Below, in pieces: positions 55,801 through 64,000 of a stretch of DNA of 64,000 bases. The stretch lies in contig JAJYBB010000016.1 of NCBI GenBank assembly GCA_021779195.1, forward strand, positions 1-64,000, read 5' to 3'. Source of the stretch: Bacteroidota bacterium. Its GTDB lineage: Bacteria; Bacteroidota; Bacteroidia; Bacteroidales; Paludibacteraceae. Positions within the stretch are counted from its first letter, which is position 1. Each line of letters begins with the position of its first letter. Under the pieces are notes generated by a model. That model was not told the origin of the DNA. It searched no databases and saw only the letters and a program-made list of their open reading frames with translations. The position numbers and the translations under genes are program-made.

Positions 55801-55950
55801 CTAATATATTGCTTTGACGAATTCAATGAGATTTCCTTTGTAGAGCAATGAATATAACAATGAACCTCTGCCATTATACCACACTTGAAATAATTTCAGT
55901 TCAACATCACCAACACTTCTAAATACCAGTTTTGTTTCTGAATTTACAAA
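55801..55950 (-). pseudogene. Possible remnant of a gene (49-codon frame without a start)
   Basis: The minus strand encodes a peptide that looks protein-like, with mixed residues and aromatic strands (VFRSVGDVELKLFQVWYNG, then LIEFVKAIY before a TAG). A TAA directly precedes it and there is no ATG. It could be the surviving C-terminus of a deleted gene. The family is not recognised, and chance cannot be excluded. Confidence 0.3.
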
Positions 55951-56049
55951 TTAATCGATTAATTAAAAAAAAGCGAGTTATTCCTGTGTTTGCAGAACTA
56001 ATAAAACTGATGGTTTTTCCATTTCTTGTACAATTTTGTAGTTGAGGAA

Positions 56050-56739
56050 TCAATTATAGAAAATCTGAAGGAAGTTTTTAAGCGTTTCGATATTTTTCAT
56101 TCCTGGAGACAACTCAAATTTACTATTCAAATCAATCCCTGCAAATTGGGGATGATCGATCTTTAAAAGTGCGGGGGCATCATCGGGTGTAATCCCACCG
56201 CTTAATAAAAAGCGAGTATTACCTTGATATTCTTGCAATAATGACCAGTTGAATTTTACTCCCGATCCACCGAATGATTCGGTTTTAGTATCAAAAAGAA
56301 AGTAATCGCAAACACCTTCATATTTTTTAGTAACTTTAAAATTGTAAGCTGCTGCGATGGGAAATGTCTTGATGACCAGTAATCCCGTTTCTCGAAGTTT
56401 ACGGCACATTTTTACTAATTCTACCCCATGCAGTTGTACTCCATCGAGTTTATATTTGTAAACTGTGGTGAGTATATTCTCAAGATCTCCGTTCACAAAT
56501 ACCCCTATTTTTTTTATTGATTTTGGAATTGATTCTAAAGCAATTGCATTTAATGGCTCGGCAAAACGGGGAGATTTTGGATAAAAAATAAATCCCATGA
56601 AGTTAGGTTTCAATGCTGCAACTTCCGGTATGTTCTCGAGATATTTCATTCCACATATTTTCAATAATTTTGTACTTGAAATAGTTGAGGATATTTCATT
56701 TTTGATGGATTGTTCGTTGTCAGGTTGAAAAGTCATCAT
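56050..56739 (-). CDS. trpF: Phosphoribosylanthranilate isomerase
   Basis: TrpF isomerises PRA to CdRP in tryptophan biosynthesis. Within 229 residues the catalytic cysteine is in LLKICGMKY (about residue 29), and the acid is in YFLFDTKTESFGGSGVKFNW (about 138-157). LSGGITPDDAP (about 173-183) binds the phosphate. A ~22-residue N-terminal extension before the barrel is unusual, and translation could start later, but no other ATG is near. It lies 22 bases after trpC on the same strand. Confidence 0.93.
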   Translation of the reverse strand: MMTFQPDNEQSIKNEISSTISSTKLLKICGMKYLENIPEVAALKPNFMGFIFYPKSPRFAEPLNAIALESIPKSIKKIGVFVNGDLENILTTVYKYKLDGVQLHGVELVKMCRKLRETGLLVIKTFPIAAAYNFKVTKKYEGVCDYFLFDTKTESFGGSGVKFNWSLLQEYQGNTRFLLSGGITPDDAPALLKIDHPQFAGIDLNSKFELSPGMKNIETLKNFLQIFYN

Positions 56740-56761
56740 GAGTCAATATGAAGTAAAACTT

Positions 56762-57562
56762 TTATTTTAAGTGCATTAAGTCATTAATAAATTTCTGAAG
56801 TGTCTCGGCTGGTTTCGGTTGCTTCATAAAATTCTCACCCATTAAAAATCCGCTGTAACCAACATCACGCAAGGCTTTAACCGTTTCAGTGTTTGAAATA
56901 CCGCTTTCGCTTATTTTTGCAAATTCTTCAGGAATAAGTTTTGCTAAATTAAAAGAAGTATTAATATTTTGTTCAAAGGTTTTTAAATTTCTGTTATTCA
57001 CCCCAATTAAATCAACATATTCGTTGGCATAAACTAATTCCATTTCGTTGTGAATTTCGAGTAAGACTTCTAAACCTAATTTTTTTGCCTCACGGGCAAG
57101 TATTTTGGTTTTATCAATGGTGAGGGCAGCTGCAATCAGTAAAACTACATCGGAGCCAATAGCTTTGGCTTCGAACAGCTGATAAGAGTCAATAATAAAA
57201 TCTTTTCGTAAGATTGGAATCGAAACCAACTCACGGGCAGTAATAAGATCTTCGGGTAATCCGCCAAAAAATGGTTCGTCTGTCAATATTGAAATGCCTG
57301 AAGCTCCGGCAGCATTATAGCCCGAAGCAATTTCAACCACATTTGCATCTTTTCTGATCCAGCCTAAGGATGGCGATTTGCGTTTAAATTCTGATATTAT
57401 ACCTGTTTTGGAATTCGTTAAGCTTGTCCGGAGTGAAAAACAACAGCGTGAAAACAACGGCGATTTTTCTAATTCGTCGATCGGATGGACTTTTTTAGCA
57501 CGCTCAACTTCGGTAATTTTAGATGCGATTATCTGATCTAATATATTGATATTTACTGACAT
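56762..57562 (-). CDS. trpC: Indole-3-glycerol phosphate synthase
   Basis: TrpC closes the indole ring of CdRP to form indole-3-glycerol phosphate. The 266-residue TIM barrel has the signature IISEFKRKSPSLG (about 55-67, catalytic Glu and Lys), ILRKDFIID (about 116-124), NNRNLKTFE (about 188-196) and SESGISN (about 217-223). It stands upstream of trpF, without trpEGD or trpBA visible here, so the pathway genes are split or continue elsewhere. The gene is 64 bases after rnz. Confidence 0.95.
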   Translation of the reverse strand: MSVNINILDQIIASKITEVERAKKVHPIDELEKSPLFSRCCFSLRTSLTNSKTGIISEFKRKSPSLGWIRKDANVVEIASGYNAAGASGISILTDEPFFGGLPEDLITARELVSIPILRKDFIIDSYQLFEAKAIGSDVVLLIAAALTIDKTKILAREAKKLGLEVLLEIHNEMELVYANEYVDLIGVNNRNLKTFEQNINTSFNLAKLIPEEFAKISESGISNTETVKALRDVGYSGFLMGENFMKQPKPAETLQKFINDLMHLK

Positions 57563-57626
57563 GTGTTTTATATATAAAATAAACCGATACTGGTTTAAAA
57601 AGTTTTATAGTTAAATTGTTTTGTAT

Positions 57627-58541
57627 TTAAATTTCATAAACGGTTAAATCTTCTCCTTGAAGGGTGTTCTCAAAAACACCCCGCGCTTCATCAAGCAATA
57701 GGTTTTGGTTGCTGTATCGGGCTGAATAATGCCCAATAATGAGTTTTTTTACATTCGCTTTCAATGCAATGGTAGCCGCTTGTCGTGCTGTGCTGTGGAA
57801 GGTTTCTTTCGATCGAACGGAATCTACATCAAGAAAAGTAGCTTCGTGATAAAGACAATCAACCCCTTGGATATAAGGAATAATTTTTTCGCTATAAGCC
57901 GTGTCAGAACAATAAGCATATCGTTTTGGAGGTTCAGCCGGTTTTGTAAGTAGTTCGTTTGAAATGATTTCGCCATCAGAGGTAATGAAATCATCGCCTT
58001 GTTTAATTTTATTAATTTTAGAGACTGGAATTTGATAAAAATCAATCATTTCACGAAGAATATGTCGTTCGCGCGGTTTTTCTTCAAAAAGGAAGCCACA
58101 ACTCGGAACGCGATGTTTGAGTGGAATAGAATAAACCTGAAGGGCTTTATCTTCATAAATCAAATCGTATTTTCGGGGATTTAAGGGATGAAATATTACT
58201 TGAAACGGAATATCGTTACAAAAGAAGCGAAGTTGGGGTTCTAAAATTTTTTCCAAATCGGGGTGAGCATGAATGTGTAAATCGGCGGTTCGATTTAACA
58301 TACCTAAACTTGAAATTAGTCCGATTAGTCCGAAGCAATGGTCGCCATGCAAATGTGAAATAAAAATGTGACCGAACCGGTTGGTTTTTTGATTCATTTG
58401 TCGCATACGAATTTGGGTGCCTTCACCACAATCAATAAGAAACTGTTTATCGCGCAGCTCGATCATTTGTGATGAAGGAAAATTTTTTCGGGTTGGCAAT
58501 GCCGACCCGCATCCTAATATGGTAAGCAAAACTTTTTGCAT
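57627..58541 (-). CDS. rnz: Ribonuclease Z
   Basis: A 304-residue metallo-beta-lactamase-fold endonuclease that removes 3' tRNA trailers. This processing suits tRNAs without an encoded CCA, such as the tRNA-Leu at 8.2 kb. It has the zinc motif HLHGDHCFGL (about 63-72, HxHxDH), CGEGTQIRM (about 39-47), YCSDTAYS (about 210-217) and a C-terminal GHYSARY (about 272-278). It lies 32 bases after the acetyltransferase gene in a minus-strand run. Confidence 0.95.
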   Translation of the reverse strand: MQKVLLTILGCGSALPTRKNFPSSQMIELRDKQFLIDCGEGTQIRMRQMNQKTNRFGHIFISHLHGDHCFGLIGLISSLGMLNRTADLHIHAHPDLEKILEPQLRFFCNDIPFQVIFHPLNPRKYDLIYEDKALQVYSIPLKHRVPSCGFLFEEKPRERHILREMIDFYQIPVSKINKIKQGDDFITSDGEIISNELLTKPAEPPKRYAYCSDTAYSEKIIPYIQGVDCLYHEATFLDVDSVRSKETFHSTARQAATIALKANVKKLIIGHYSARYSNQNLLLDEARGVFENTLQGEDLTVYEI

Positions 58542-58573
58542 AAATGGTAATCAAATCTTTTGTGAATAAAAGA

Positions 58574-59122
58574 TTAGTTTATATATAGTTGTCTGTAATC
58601 TTTTTCCAGTAGGCTGTACACTTCCAAATCAACAAAACCACGTTCATGAAGTTCGCCCTGGCGTTCAATTCCTTCGAAGATGAATCCAATACGTCGTGCT
58701 ATTTGTTGACTTTTGAAGTTGCCGATTGCTGATTTTATTTGAATGCGGTTAAGATGCAATTCTTCAAAAATTAATTCAATGAGTTTTTGCACCGAAAGTG
58801 TCATGATGCCAAGGTTTTGATACGATTCTGAAAGCCAGTAACCTATTTCAGTTTTTTTGTTTTCGAAATCCGTATCCTTCATTCCCACTAACCCGACTAA
58901 TTTTTGTTGGTAAAAAATGGTAAATGTAAACTCGTCAGCAGGCATTTCCATGTAATTTTCCACAAAAGTGCGGGTGTACGATATGTCGCGTGTTTCATCT
59001 ACAAAAGGTAACCATTGTGAAAGATAAACTCGCTCTTTATCAATGATTTCAAAAATAGGTTTTACATCTTCAAATTCGATTTCTTTTAAACGGATGTCGG
59101 AGTTGACTTGCAATTCTTTCAT
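58574..59122 (-). CDS. GNAT-family N-acetyltransferase (RimJ/RimL-like)
   Basis: A 182-residue GCN5-type acetyltransferase. The N-terminal half starts IRLKEIEFEDVKPIFEII and IGYWLSESYQNLGIMTLSVQKLI (about 92-114) is the acetyl-CoA-binding motif A, although QNLGIM replaces the usual Q-x-x-G-x-G/A loop. IQIKSAIGNFKSQQIARRIGF (about 137-157) is motif B. RimJ/RimL proteins acetylate ribosomal protein N-termini, but the substrate here is unknown. It lies between lptB and rnz, with gaps of 34 and 32 bases. Confidence 0.85.
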   Translation of the reverse strand: MKELQVNSDIRLKEIEFEDVKPIFEIIDKERVYLSQWLPFVDETRDISYTRTFVENYMEMPADEFTFTIFYQQKLVGLVGMKDTDFENKKTEIGYWLSESYQNLGIMTLSVQKLIELIFEELHLNRIQIKSAIGNFKSQQIARRIGFIFEGIERQGELHERGFVDLEVYSLLEKDYRQLYIN

Positions 59123-59156
59123 AAAAGGTTAACGAGAAAATGAGATTAAACAAATC

Positions 59157-59909
59157 TTATAAGCGTGTTTTTTTCTTCAGTTCAAAGTCGCGACCTAAAT
59201 ATTTTTCTCTTACAATAGGATTCTCTGCTAATTCGGATGACGTGCCCTGGAACATGATGACACCTTCGAAAAGCATATAGGCGCGGTCAGTTATGGTCAG
59301 GGTTTCATCAACGTTATGATCGGTAATAAGGATGCCAATATTTTTGTCTTTCAGCTTCCATACGATATCTTGAATATCCTGAACAGCAATTGGATCGACA
59401 CCGGCAAAAGGTTCATCGAGCATGATAAAACGTGGTTCAATGGCTAAGCATCGTGCAATTTCTGTTCGTCGTCGTTCGCCTCCAGAAAGACGGTCGCCAA
59501 TGTTGTGGCGTACGTTTTCAAGGTTGAATTCGGTAATTAGCGTTTCGAGTTTCTCTTTTTGATATTGACGCGAAAACTTGGTCATTTCCAATACGGCTTT
59601 AATATTATCTTCGACGGTCATTTTGCGAAATACGGATGCTTCTTGTGCTAAATAACCTATGCCTTTTTGTGCTCTTTTATAAACGGGAAATTTAGTGATA
59701 TTTTGGTCGTTCAAAAAAATCTTGCCTGAGTTTGGCGTTACCAAGCCGGTAGTCATATAAAAAGTGGTGGTTTTCCCGGCACCGTTCGGACCTAATAATC
59801 CTACGATTTCACCTTGTTTTACTTCGATTGATACATCGCTGACAACTGTTCGTTTGCCATACTTTTTGTATAAATGTTCGGTGCGGAGCACCATTCCCTT
59901 ATCTGTCAT
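59157..59909 (-). CDS. lptB: LPS export ABC transporter ATP-binding protein LptB
   Basis: A 250-residue cytosolic ATPase powering LPS extraction from the inner membrane. Walker A is GPNGAGKTT (about 40-48), the signature is LSGGERRR (about 140-147), Walker B is [13 protein letters not shown] (about 160-172) and the switch histidine is in [15 protein letters not shown] and the length are typical of LptB. A TACTTTTG -7 element (59935-59928, minus strand) overlaps the longer ORF start at 59930, so the ATG at 59909 was chosen. It partners with the LptD-like protein at 12-14.7 kb. Confidence 0.93.
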   Translation of the reverse strand: MTDKGMVLRTEHLYKKYGKRTVVSDVSIEVKQGEIVGLLGPNGAGKTTTFYMTTGLVTPNSGKIFLNDQNITKFPVYKRAQKGIGYLAQEASVFRKMTVEDNIKAVLEMTKFSRQYQKEKLETLITEFNLENVRHNIGDRLSGGERRRTEIARCLAIEPRFIMLDEPFAGVDPIAVQDIQDIVWKLKDKNIGILITDHNVDETLTITDRAYMLFEGVIMFQGTSSELAENPIVREKYLGRDFELKKKTRL

Positions 59910-60147
59910 AATTTTTTGTTGAAAGTACAAAAGTACGGATTTTTATTATGATTTCAAAAAAATCAATTTGTTTTCAATCATTGGATAAATTAACTGTAAA
60001 TTGTTCTAATTTTGAAGTCGATTTTATTTTTTTATTTTGAAAGATCAAACTACTTTCAATGCCTTCGATTAGGTTAAAATTATTGAACGTTGTTTTTCTT
60101 TGCAGTAAATTTATTGTTCGTTTTTGAAATATGTTATGTTAGCTGTT

Positions 60148-60660
60148 ATGATCCGATTAAATTCTGATTTTTATACCCACGATGCCCTGTGGGTTGCGCG
60201 AAATTTATTAGGAAAAACCATTGTTCAGATAAACAATGAAGGTTGTGAATTGCATTATCGCATTACTGAAACTGAAGCTTATTTGGGTGAAGAAGATGAA
60301 GCGTGTCATGCCAATAAAGGGCGAACGCCCCGAACCGAAGTAATGTACGCAGAAGGCGGAAAAGTGTACGTATATCTTATTTATGGTATGTATTGGATGT
60401 TTAATGTGGTAACCGGGTCGTTCAATCATCCTGAAGCGGTGTTGATTCGGGGCATTGATAATATTATCGGTTCAGGGAAAGTAGGGCGGGAACTGAAAAT
60501 AAATAAAAGTTTTTATGGTGAAGATTTATTGGATTCTTCACGAATTTGGATTGAAGATACACCAACAACTGAAAAATTTGATGCTTTTCCACGGGTAGGT
60601 GTTGATTATGCCGGCGATAATTGGAAATTAAAACAGTGGAGGTTTGTAAGTCGTAGTTAA
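60148..60660 (+). CDS. DNA-3-methyladenine glycosylase (AAG/MPG family)
   Basis: A 170-residue alkylpurine glycosylase that starts base excision repair of 3-methyladenine and hypoxanthine. The N-terminal FYTHDALWVARNLLGK (about 7-22), the catalytic TETEAYLGEEDEACHA (about 41-56) and KVYVYLIYGMYWMFNVV (about 72-88) are the family core. The start at 60148 places FY at residue 7, as in homologues; TTG at 60124 or ATG at 60136 are possible alternatives. The gene converges on gldH. Confidence 0.9.
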   Translation: MIRLNSDFYTHDALWVARNLLGKTIVQINNEGCELHYRITETEAYLGEEDEACHANKGRTPRTEVMYAEGGKVYVYLIYGMYWMFNVVTGSFNHPEAVLIRGIDNIIGSGKVGRELKINKSFYGEDLLDSSRIWIEDTPTTEKFDAFPRVGVDYAGDNWKLKQWRFVSRS

Positions 60661-60790
60661 TTTTCAATTAATTCAATAGTTGCATCTCTGCGTTGATTCG
60701 TTGTTTTGAAGATGAGCACGAGGATTCCAACATCATAAACTTCAACAGCACAAATGAACAGACGATAATCTCTTTAGATGCAGATATTTG

Positions 60791-61261
60791 TCATTTCCGA
60801 CTGCATTTTTCAATCCGCATTCCAATATCGTTGATTCCGACTAAAATCGTATCACGCATCCCTTGTACGATCCCGAAACGATACGTGCCAACTTTTGAAA
60901 AATGAAAATGTTGCAAATAAAGTACCGGCATTTCATACATGGAACCCAACCCTGATCCGAGCCACTTTCCACGCTGATCGGCTAAGAAAAAATTAATTGT
61001 ATCTTTTTTCTGAATATGATCAGGTGAAGTGCTCTGAATAAATAACCATAGATTTTGATGTTGATATTCACTCCGATTTCGAACATTGACATATATATTA
61101 TAAGCTATTGTAGTATCTTTTATCGGAATATTAAAATTGTAAACGCTATCCATATTCCAACCTTTTAAAGGAATGGAATGATAGGCAAAAAACACATTGT
61201 TATTAGTACAAGCCATTAATATGGCTGTTAAAAATGTCCAAACGGTAAATTTGAGTGTCAT
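60791..61261 (-). CDS. gldH: Gliding motility lipoprotein GldH
   Basis: A 156-residue lipoprotein with a lipobox, ILMAC (about residues 14-18), after a hydrophobic signal. The remaining beta-rich domain has the family's FNFNIPIKDTT- and LGDINDIGMRIEK-like segments. GldH is linked to gliding and to T9SS function in Flavobacteria and is also found in non-gliding Bacteroidales. The start at 61261 was chosen because it lies five bases past the ricT stop and directly before the signal; 61282 is an overlapping alternative. Gene order holB-ricT-gldH is common in the phylum. Confidence 0.85.
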   Translation of the reverse strand: MTLKFTVWTFLTAILMACTNNNVFFAYHSIPLKGWNMDSVYNFNIPIKDTTIAYNIYVNVRNRSEYQHQNLWLFIQSTSPDHIQKKDTINFFLADQRGKWLGSGLGSMYEMPVLYLQHFHFSKVGTYRFGIVQGMRDTILVGINDIGMRIEKCSRK

Positions 61262-61265
61262 TTTT

Positions 61266-62471
61266 TTAATTCTGGGAATCATTTTTCTTGATGGGTTTTT
61301 GAAATTTCGGACGATTTTCTTTGATCCCGTTTTCAGATTGTTTAGCACTGCGTTGATTGTTGTGTTTTGATGAATTGCCATTCTTTTTTCTTTCCTTCTT
61401 TCGTGGATCGAAACGGGTAAGACTATCTTGTCCGACTCCATTTTCGTAATCAACTACAATCGGTTTTGCGGTTTCTTCTGTCAAATCTTCGAGTACTTCG
61501 GGTTTTATTCCGTTTTTATTCATGGCAATAACTTCTTTTGCCCGTGCAGGACTTATAATCGCAGGGTTCACACAATTATTTAAAGCAGTTGAATAAGTAA
61601 TTTGACCTTTGAAAACATCCGTTTTAAAGTGATAATAAGTGTTGTATAAAGTTTCAAGTTGAATTTCTTTGGATGGAAAATCTTTTAGAGCATCCATGTA
61701 AGTATCTAATTCAAAATTCATACAACATTTCAACTTGGCGCATTGTCCGGCTAATTTTTGCGGATTGAGCGAAATATCCTGATAACGAGCTGCATTGGTT
61801 GATACAGAACTGAAATTGGTCATCCATCCCGAGCAACATAATTCTCGCCCGCAAGGTCCAATCCCTCCGATTCGTCCAGCTTCCTGCCGTGCTCCAATTT
61901 GTTTCATTTCAATCCGAACCCTGAATGTTTCGGCAAAAACTTTAATCAATTGTCGAAAATCGACTCGCTCATCGGCAATGTAATAAAAAATGGCTTTGTT
62001 GCCATCGCCCTGATATTCCACATCGCCGATTTTCATATTTAACTGTAGATTTTCAGCGATCTGACGGGATTTAATCATGGTGGTTTGCTCTTTGGCTTTT
62101 GCTTCCTGAAATTTTTCTAAATCGGTTTCCTTTGCTTTGCGATAAACTCTTCGAATTTCGATTTTTTCGGGATTCACGTTGTTTTTTCGCATTTGCATTA
62201 AGACCAACCGACCAACCAATGTTACTTCGCCGATATCGTGTCCGGGAGAAGCTTCAACAGCAACCACATCTCCTTTTTCCAATTGTATTTTTGTGCTGTT
62301 TAAAAAATAACCTTTTCGCGTGTTTTTAAACTGGACTTCGACGAAATCCGTTTCTTTTTGTGTTTCAGGTAAATCGCACATCCAGTCGAAAGTACTCAGT
62401 TTTTGAGCAGAATTACGATTACAGCCTTTCTTATTCATTTGACAGCCGCCCCTATATAATGTAAAATCCAT
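61266..62471 (-). CDS. ricT: Regulatory iron-sulfur complex subunit RicT (PSP1 domain)
   Basis: A 401-residue PSP1-domain protein. The conserved region includes GDVVAVEASPGHDIGEV (about 65-81), KAIFYYIADERVDFRQLIK (about 161-179) and the cysteine-rich signature GIGPCGRELCCSGW (about 207-220). AKLKCCMNFELD (about 247-258) follows. In B. subtilis RicT joins RicA/RicF in an Fe-S complex affecting RNase Y; here its role is inferred. The tail is basic and Asn/Lys-rich. The ATG at 62471 (MDFTLYRGGC) is preferred over the upstream ATG at 62564. Confidence 0.85.
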   Translation of the reverse strand: MDFTLYRGGCQMNKKGCNRNSAQKLSTFDWMCDLPETQKETDFVEVQFKNTRKGYFLNSTKIQLEKGDVVAVEASPGHDIGEVTLVGRLVLMQMRKNNVNPEKIEIRRVYRKAKETDLEKFQEAKAKEQTTMIKSRQIAENLQLNMKIGDVEYQGDGNKAIFYYIADERVDFRQLIKVFAETFRVRIEMKQIGARQEAGRIGGIGPCGRELCCSGWMTNFSSVSTNAARYQDISLNPQKLAGQCAKLKCCMNFELDTYMDALKDFPSKEIQLETLYNTYYHFKTDVFKGQITYSTALNNCVNPAIISPARAKEVIAMNKNGIKPEVLEDLTEETAKPIVVDYENGVGQDSLTRFDPRKKERKKNGNSSKHNNQRSAKQSENGIKENRPKFQKPIKKNDSQN

Positions 62472-62573
62472 TTGTGCTTGAATTAATATTGAATAAAATT
62501 CATTTTTGAATTGAGAAATTTTCTTTTGAAATAGCTGGTGCTTTTGAAAAAACAGCCGATTCAAAGGTATATC

Positions 62574-63731
62574 TTATTTTTTTAAAAGCATGATGATTTT
62601 AAGTGTGAGATCAAAAAAAACCATCTTTGCATTTGCATTTTGCTCAATCTGACGTTCGGCTAAAGCAAATTCACTTGAAATTTCTTCCACATTTCGTTCA
62701 TTTATAAAAGGCGAGAATCGATTTGTAAAGTCCGTTTCGAAAGAGGTCATATAATTTAACTCTGGTTGTTCTATGTTTCGGATAAAGCTTTCGCGGGTCA
62801 GCCGTTGGGCATATTTTAAAAAATTTTTCTGACGTTCGCGTCCAATTGAAGCTAAAGCCATATCATCTGCCCATTTTCGCAGTGATTTGAGCGAAGCGTA
62901 ATCTTTTTTGTTCCCAACTTGCCAAGCCATGCGCATGATGGAAACAAACCTGTCGAAATTCAATTTGCTTTCATCCCCTGCGTTAAGTGCAGATAAAGCA
63001 TTAATATAATTTCCATTCGCCGTACGGGCAATATTCAGCGCATCATCTTGCGTGATATCGATGCGTGGGTTTTGCAGTAAAGCAATGACGATATCGTTTT
63101 CGGCAAGTTGGGGAATATTTAAATGTTGTGTGCGCGAAAGGATTGTTCCGAGCACTTCATCGGGTGAATCTGAAACCAATAGAAAAATTGTTTTTTCGGG
63201 TGGTTCTTCCAATATCTTCAATAATTTATTGGCACAAGCCTGATGCATTTTTTCGGGAAGCCATATAATCATTACTTTGTACTCCGATTCGTAGGTTTTT
63301 AGGCTAAGCTTCCGAATAATTTCATCACTTTCATTTGAATAAATCAATCCTTGCTTGGCATCTCCGGAAATTTTTATATACCAGTCGTTTATTGAAAAGT
63401 AAGGATTTTGTAAAACCATTTGACGGAATTCTGCAATGAAATCATCGCAAACAACTGTAGATTTACCTGCAGGTTTAATAACCGGAAATACAAAATGCAA
63501 ATCGGGATGTGCTAATTTGTTGTATTTTATACACGAAGGACACACCCCGCACGAATCTATTTCGGAACGGTTTTCACAACTAATATATTGGGCAAAAGCA
63601 ATAGCCAAACCCAGTTTCCCAATGCCTTCAGATCCTCTGAAAAGAAGTGCATGTGGAATCCGCTGGTCAGTAACTGTTTGTATCAGTCGTTTTTTTATAT
63701 CGTGTTGGGCAATAATTTCTGCAAATAACAT
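62574..63731 (-). CDS. DNA polymerase III delta' subunit (HolB-like)
   Basis: A 385-residue clamp-loader ATPase-fold subunit. It has a P-loop-like FRGSEGIGK (about 32-40), a zinc finger made of Cys in CENRSEIDSCGVCPSC (about 52-67), IIWLPEKMHQACANKLLKILEEPP (about 154-177) and LSRTQHL (about 199-205, in place of the usual SRC). This supports replication clamp loading. It is first in an operon with ricT and gldH, with a TATATTTG -7 element at 63778-63771 on the minus strand. Confidence 0.9.
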   Translation of the reverse strand: MLFAEIIAQHDIKKRLIQTVTDQRIPHALLFRGSEGIGKLGLAIAFAQYISCENRSEIDSCGVCPSCIKYNKLAHPDLHFVFPVIKPAGKSTVVCDDFIAEFRQMVLQNPYFSINDWYIKISGDAKQGLIYSNESDEIIRKLSLKTYESEYKVMIIWLPEKMHQACANKLLKILEEPPEKTIFLLVSDSPDEVLGTILSRTQHLNIPQLAENDIVIALLQNPRIDITQDDALNIARTANGNYINALSALNAGDESKLNFDRFVSIMRMAWQVGNKKDYASLKSLRKWADDMALASIGRERQKNFLKYAQRLTRESFIRNIEQPELNYMTSFETDFTNRFSPFINERNVEEISSEFALAERQIEQNANAKMVFFDLTLKIIMLLKK

Positions 63732-64000
63732 GGATCAATTCTTTACCCGACAATATACGGGTATGGAGTGCAAATATACAAAAAACTAAATAGAAAGCGA
63801 AAAAAGCGTCAAGAACTTAGACGATTCTAAAAATTAATTATAACTTTGTAACTTAATTCCGCGTCATAAAATGGATAATTTCCTTGTTTAGTGCCTGTAA
63901 ATTTAATTTTAGTTGGTTGACAGTTCTTTTTTTTGTTACCAGCTTTGACAAATGTAGTGCTTTATTTCGCAAAATTCAGAATCAATGAAGAATAAAAACA
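63732..64000. other. Right-edge intergenic region with a possible gene start
   Basis: No complete gene. On the plus strand TAACTTTG at 63841-63848 resembles a -7 element. An ATG at 63985 starts MKNKN and runs off the window. The promoter of the delta' subunit occupies the left end. Confidence 0.35.

Larger units (their letters stand above)
55470..56049. other. Intergenic region between the ECF operon and trpF
   Basis: No intact gene. A hairpin (GCTTGTCTGAG 55641-55651 with CTCAGGCAAGC 55663-55673, one wobble pair) may end the ECF operon's transcript. On the minus strand, 55950-55801 reads a 49-codon protein-like frame without a start. Eight T residues on the minus strand (from A at about 55967-55974) lie some 80 bases after trpF but have no clear stem. 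Confidence 0.4.

Noticed and set aside
1-64000. CRISPR arrays, prophage, integron or toxin-antitoxin cassettes
   Set aside because: No regularly spaced repeats, phage genes, integrase or recognisable toxin-antitoxin pair were seen. Apart from the transposase edge, the window is ordinary chromosomal DNA.

Overview
The window is AT-rich chromosomal DNA from a member of the Bacteroidota, most likely order Bacteroidales; a Paludibacter-like lineage is only a guess. Evidence: a porU-porV pair of the type IX secretion system (T9SS), two secreted proteins with T9SS C-terminal sorting domains, gldH, a Bacteroidota-style LptD, FeoA fused to FeoB, several promoters of the Bacteroidota form TTTG-N19/20-TAnnTTTG, and almost no Shine-Dalgarno sequences. 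Nearly all of it is ordinary core genome. The only mobile DNA is the 5' end of an IS1595-family transposase cut by the left edge.

Layout. 1-7.1 kb: transposase fragment, a large secreted pectate lyase-like protein, a cytidylate kinase-like protein and an aminopeptidase P. 7.2-14.7 kb: queF, tRNA-Leu(UAG), a nucleotidyltransferase, a lipid kinase, aroC, slyD and lptD. 14.9-19.0 kb: cell-wall amidase, MlaD-like protein and dnaA, closed by a 31-bp perfect inverted repeat shared with a convergent prolyl oligopeptidase. 19-28.5 kb, minus strand: prolyl oligopeptidase, cca, hisF, mtaB, rsmE, folD, ffh. recA diverges from ffh. 29.9-36.4 kb: a cohesin/dockerin-like T9SS substrate with a broken 5' end, a very AT-rich gap, a beta-propeller/phosphoesterase lipoprotein-like exoenzyme and a short Omp85 barrel. 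36.5-44.5 kb, minus strand: peroxiredoxin, ispF, porV, porU, a fumarylacetoacetase-family protein and rex. 44.7-51.8 kb: leuS with a one-base frameshift, a tiny FeoB-associated Cys-rich membrane protein, feoAB, and metK behind an apparent SAM-II riboswitch. 52.1-55.5 kb: a TetR/oxidoreductase pair with a clear operator, then an ECF sigma operon with a membrane protein, a Spy/CnrX-like periplasmic protein and a small secreted Cys/EF-hand-like protein. 56-63.7 kb: trpF, trpC, rnz, an acetyltransferase and lptB on the minus strand, a 3-methyladenine glycosylase, then gldH, ricT and the DNA polymerase III delta' subunit.

Themes. Envelope biogenesis is heavily represented (lptD, lptB, MlaD, amidase, Omp85, PorUV, GldH), and both T9SS cargo proteins lie within 45 kb of porUV. 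The best regulatory finds are the SAM-II aptamer before metK, a palindrome in the feoAB promoter, and a 33-bp palindrome before the TetR gene. The most system-like accessory locus is the ECF operon, which resembles metal-sensing CnrYXH modules. Two reading-frame breaks, in leuS and in the dockerin-like gene, may be sequence errors or real mutations.
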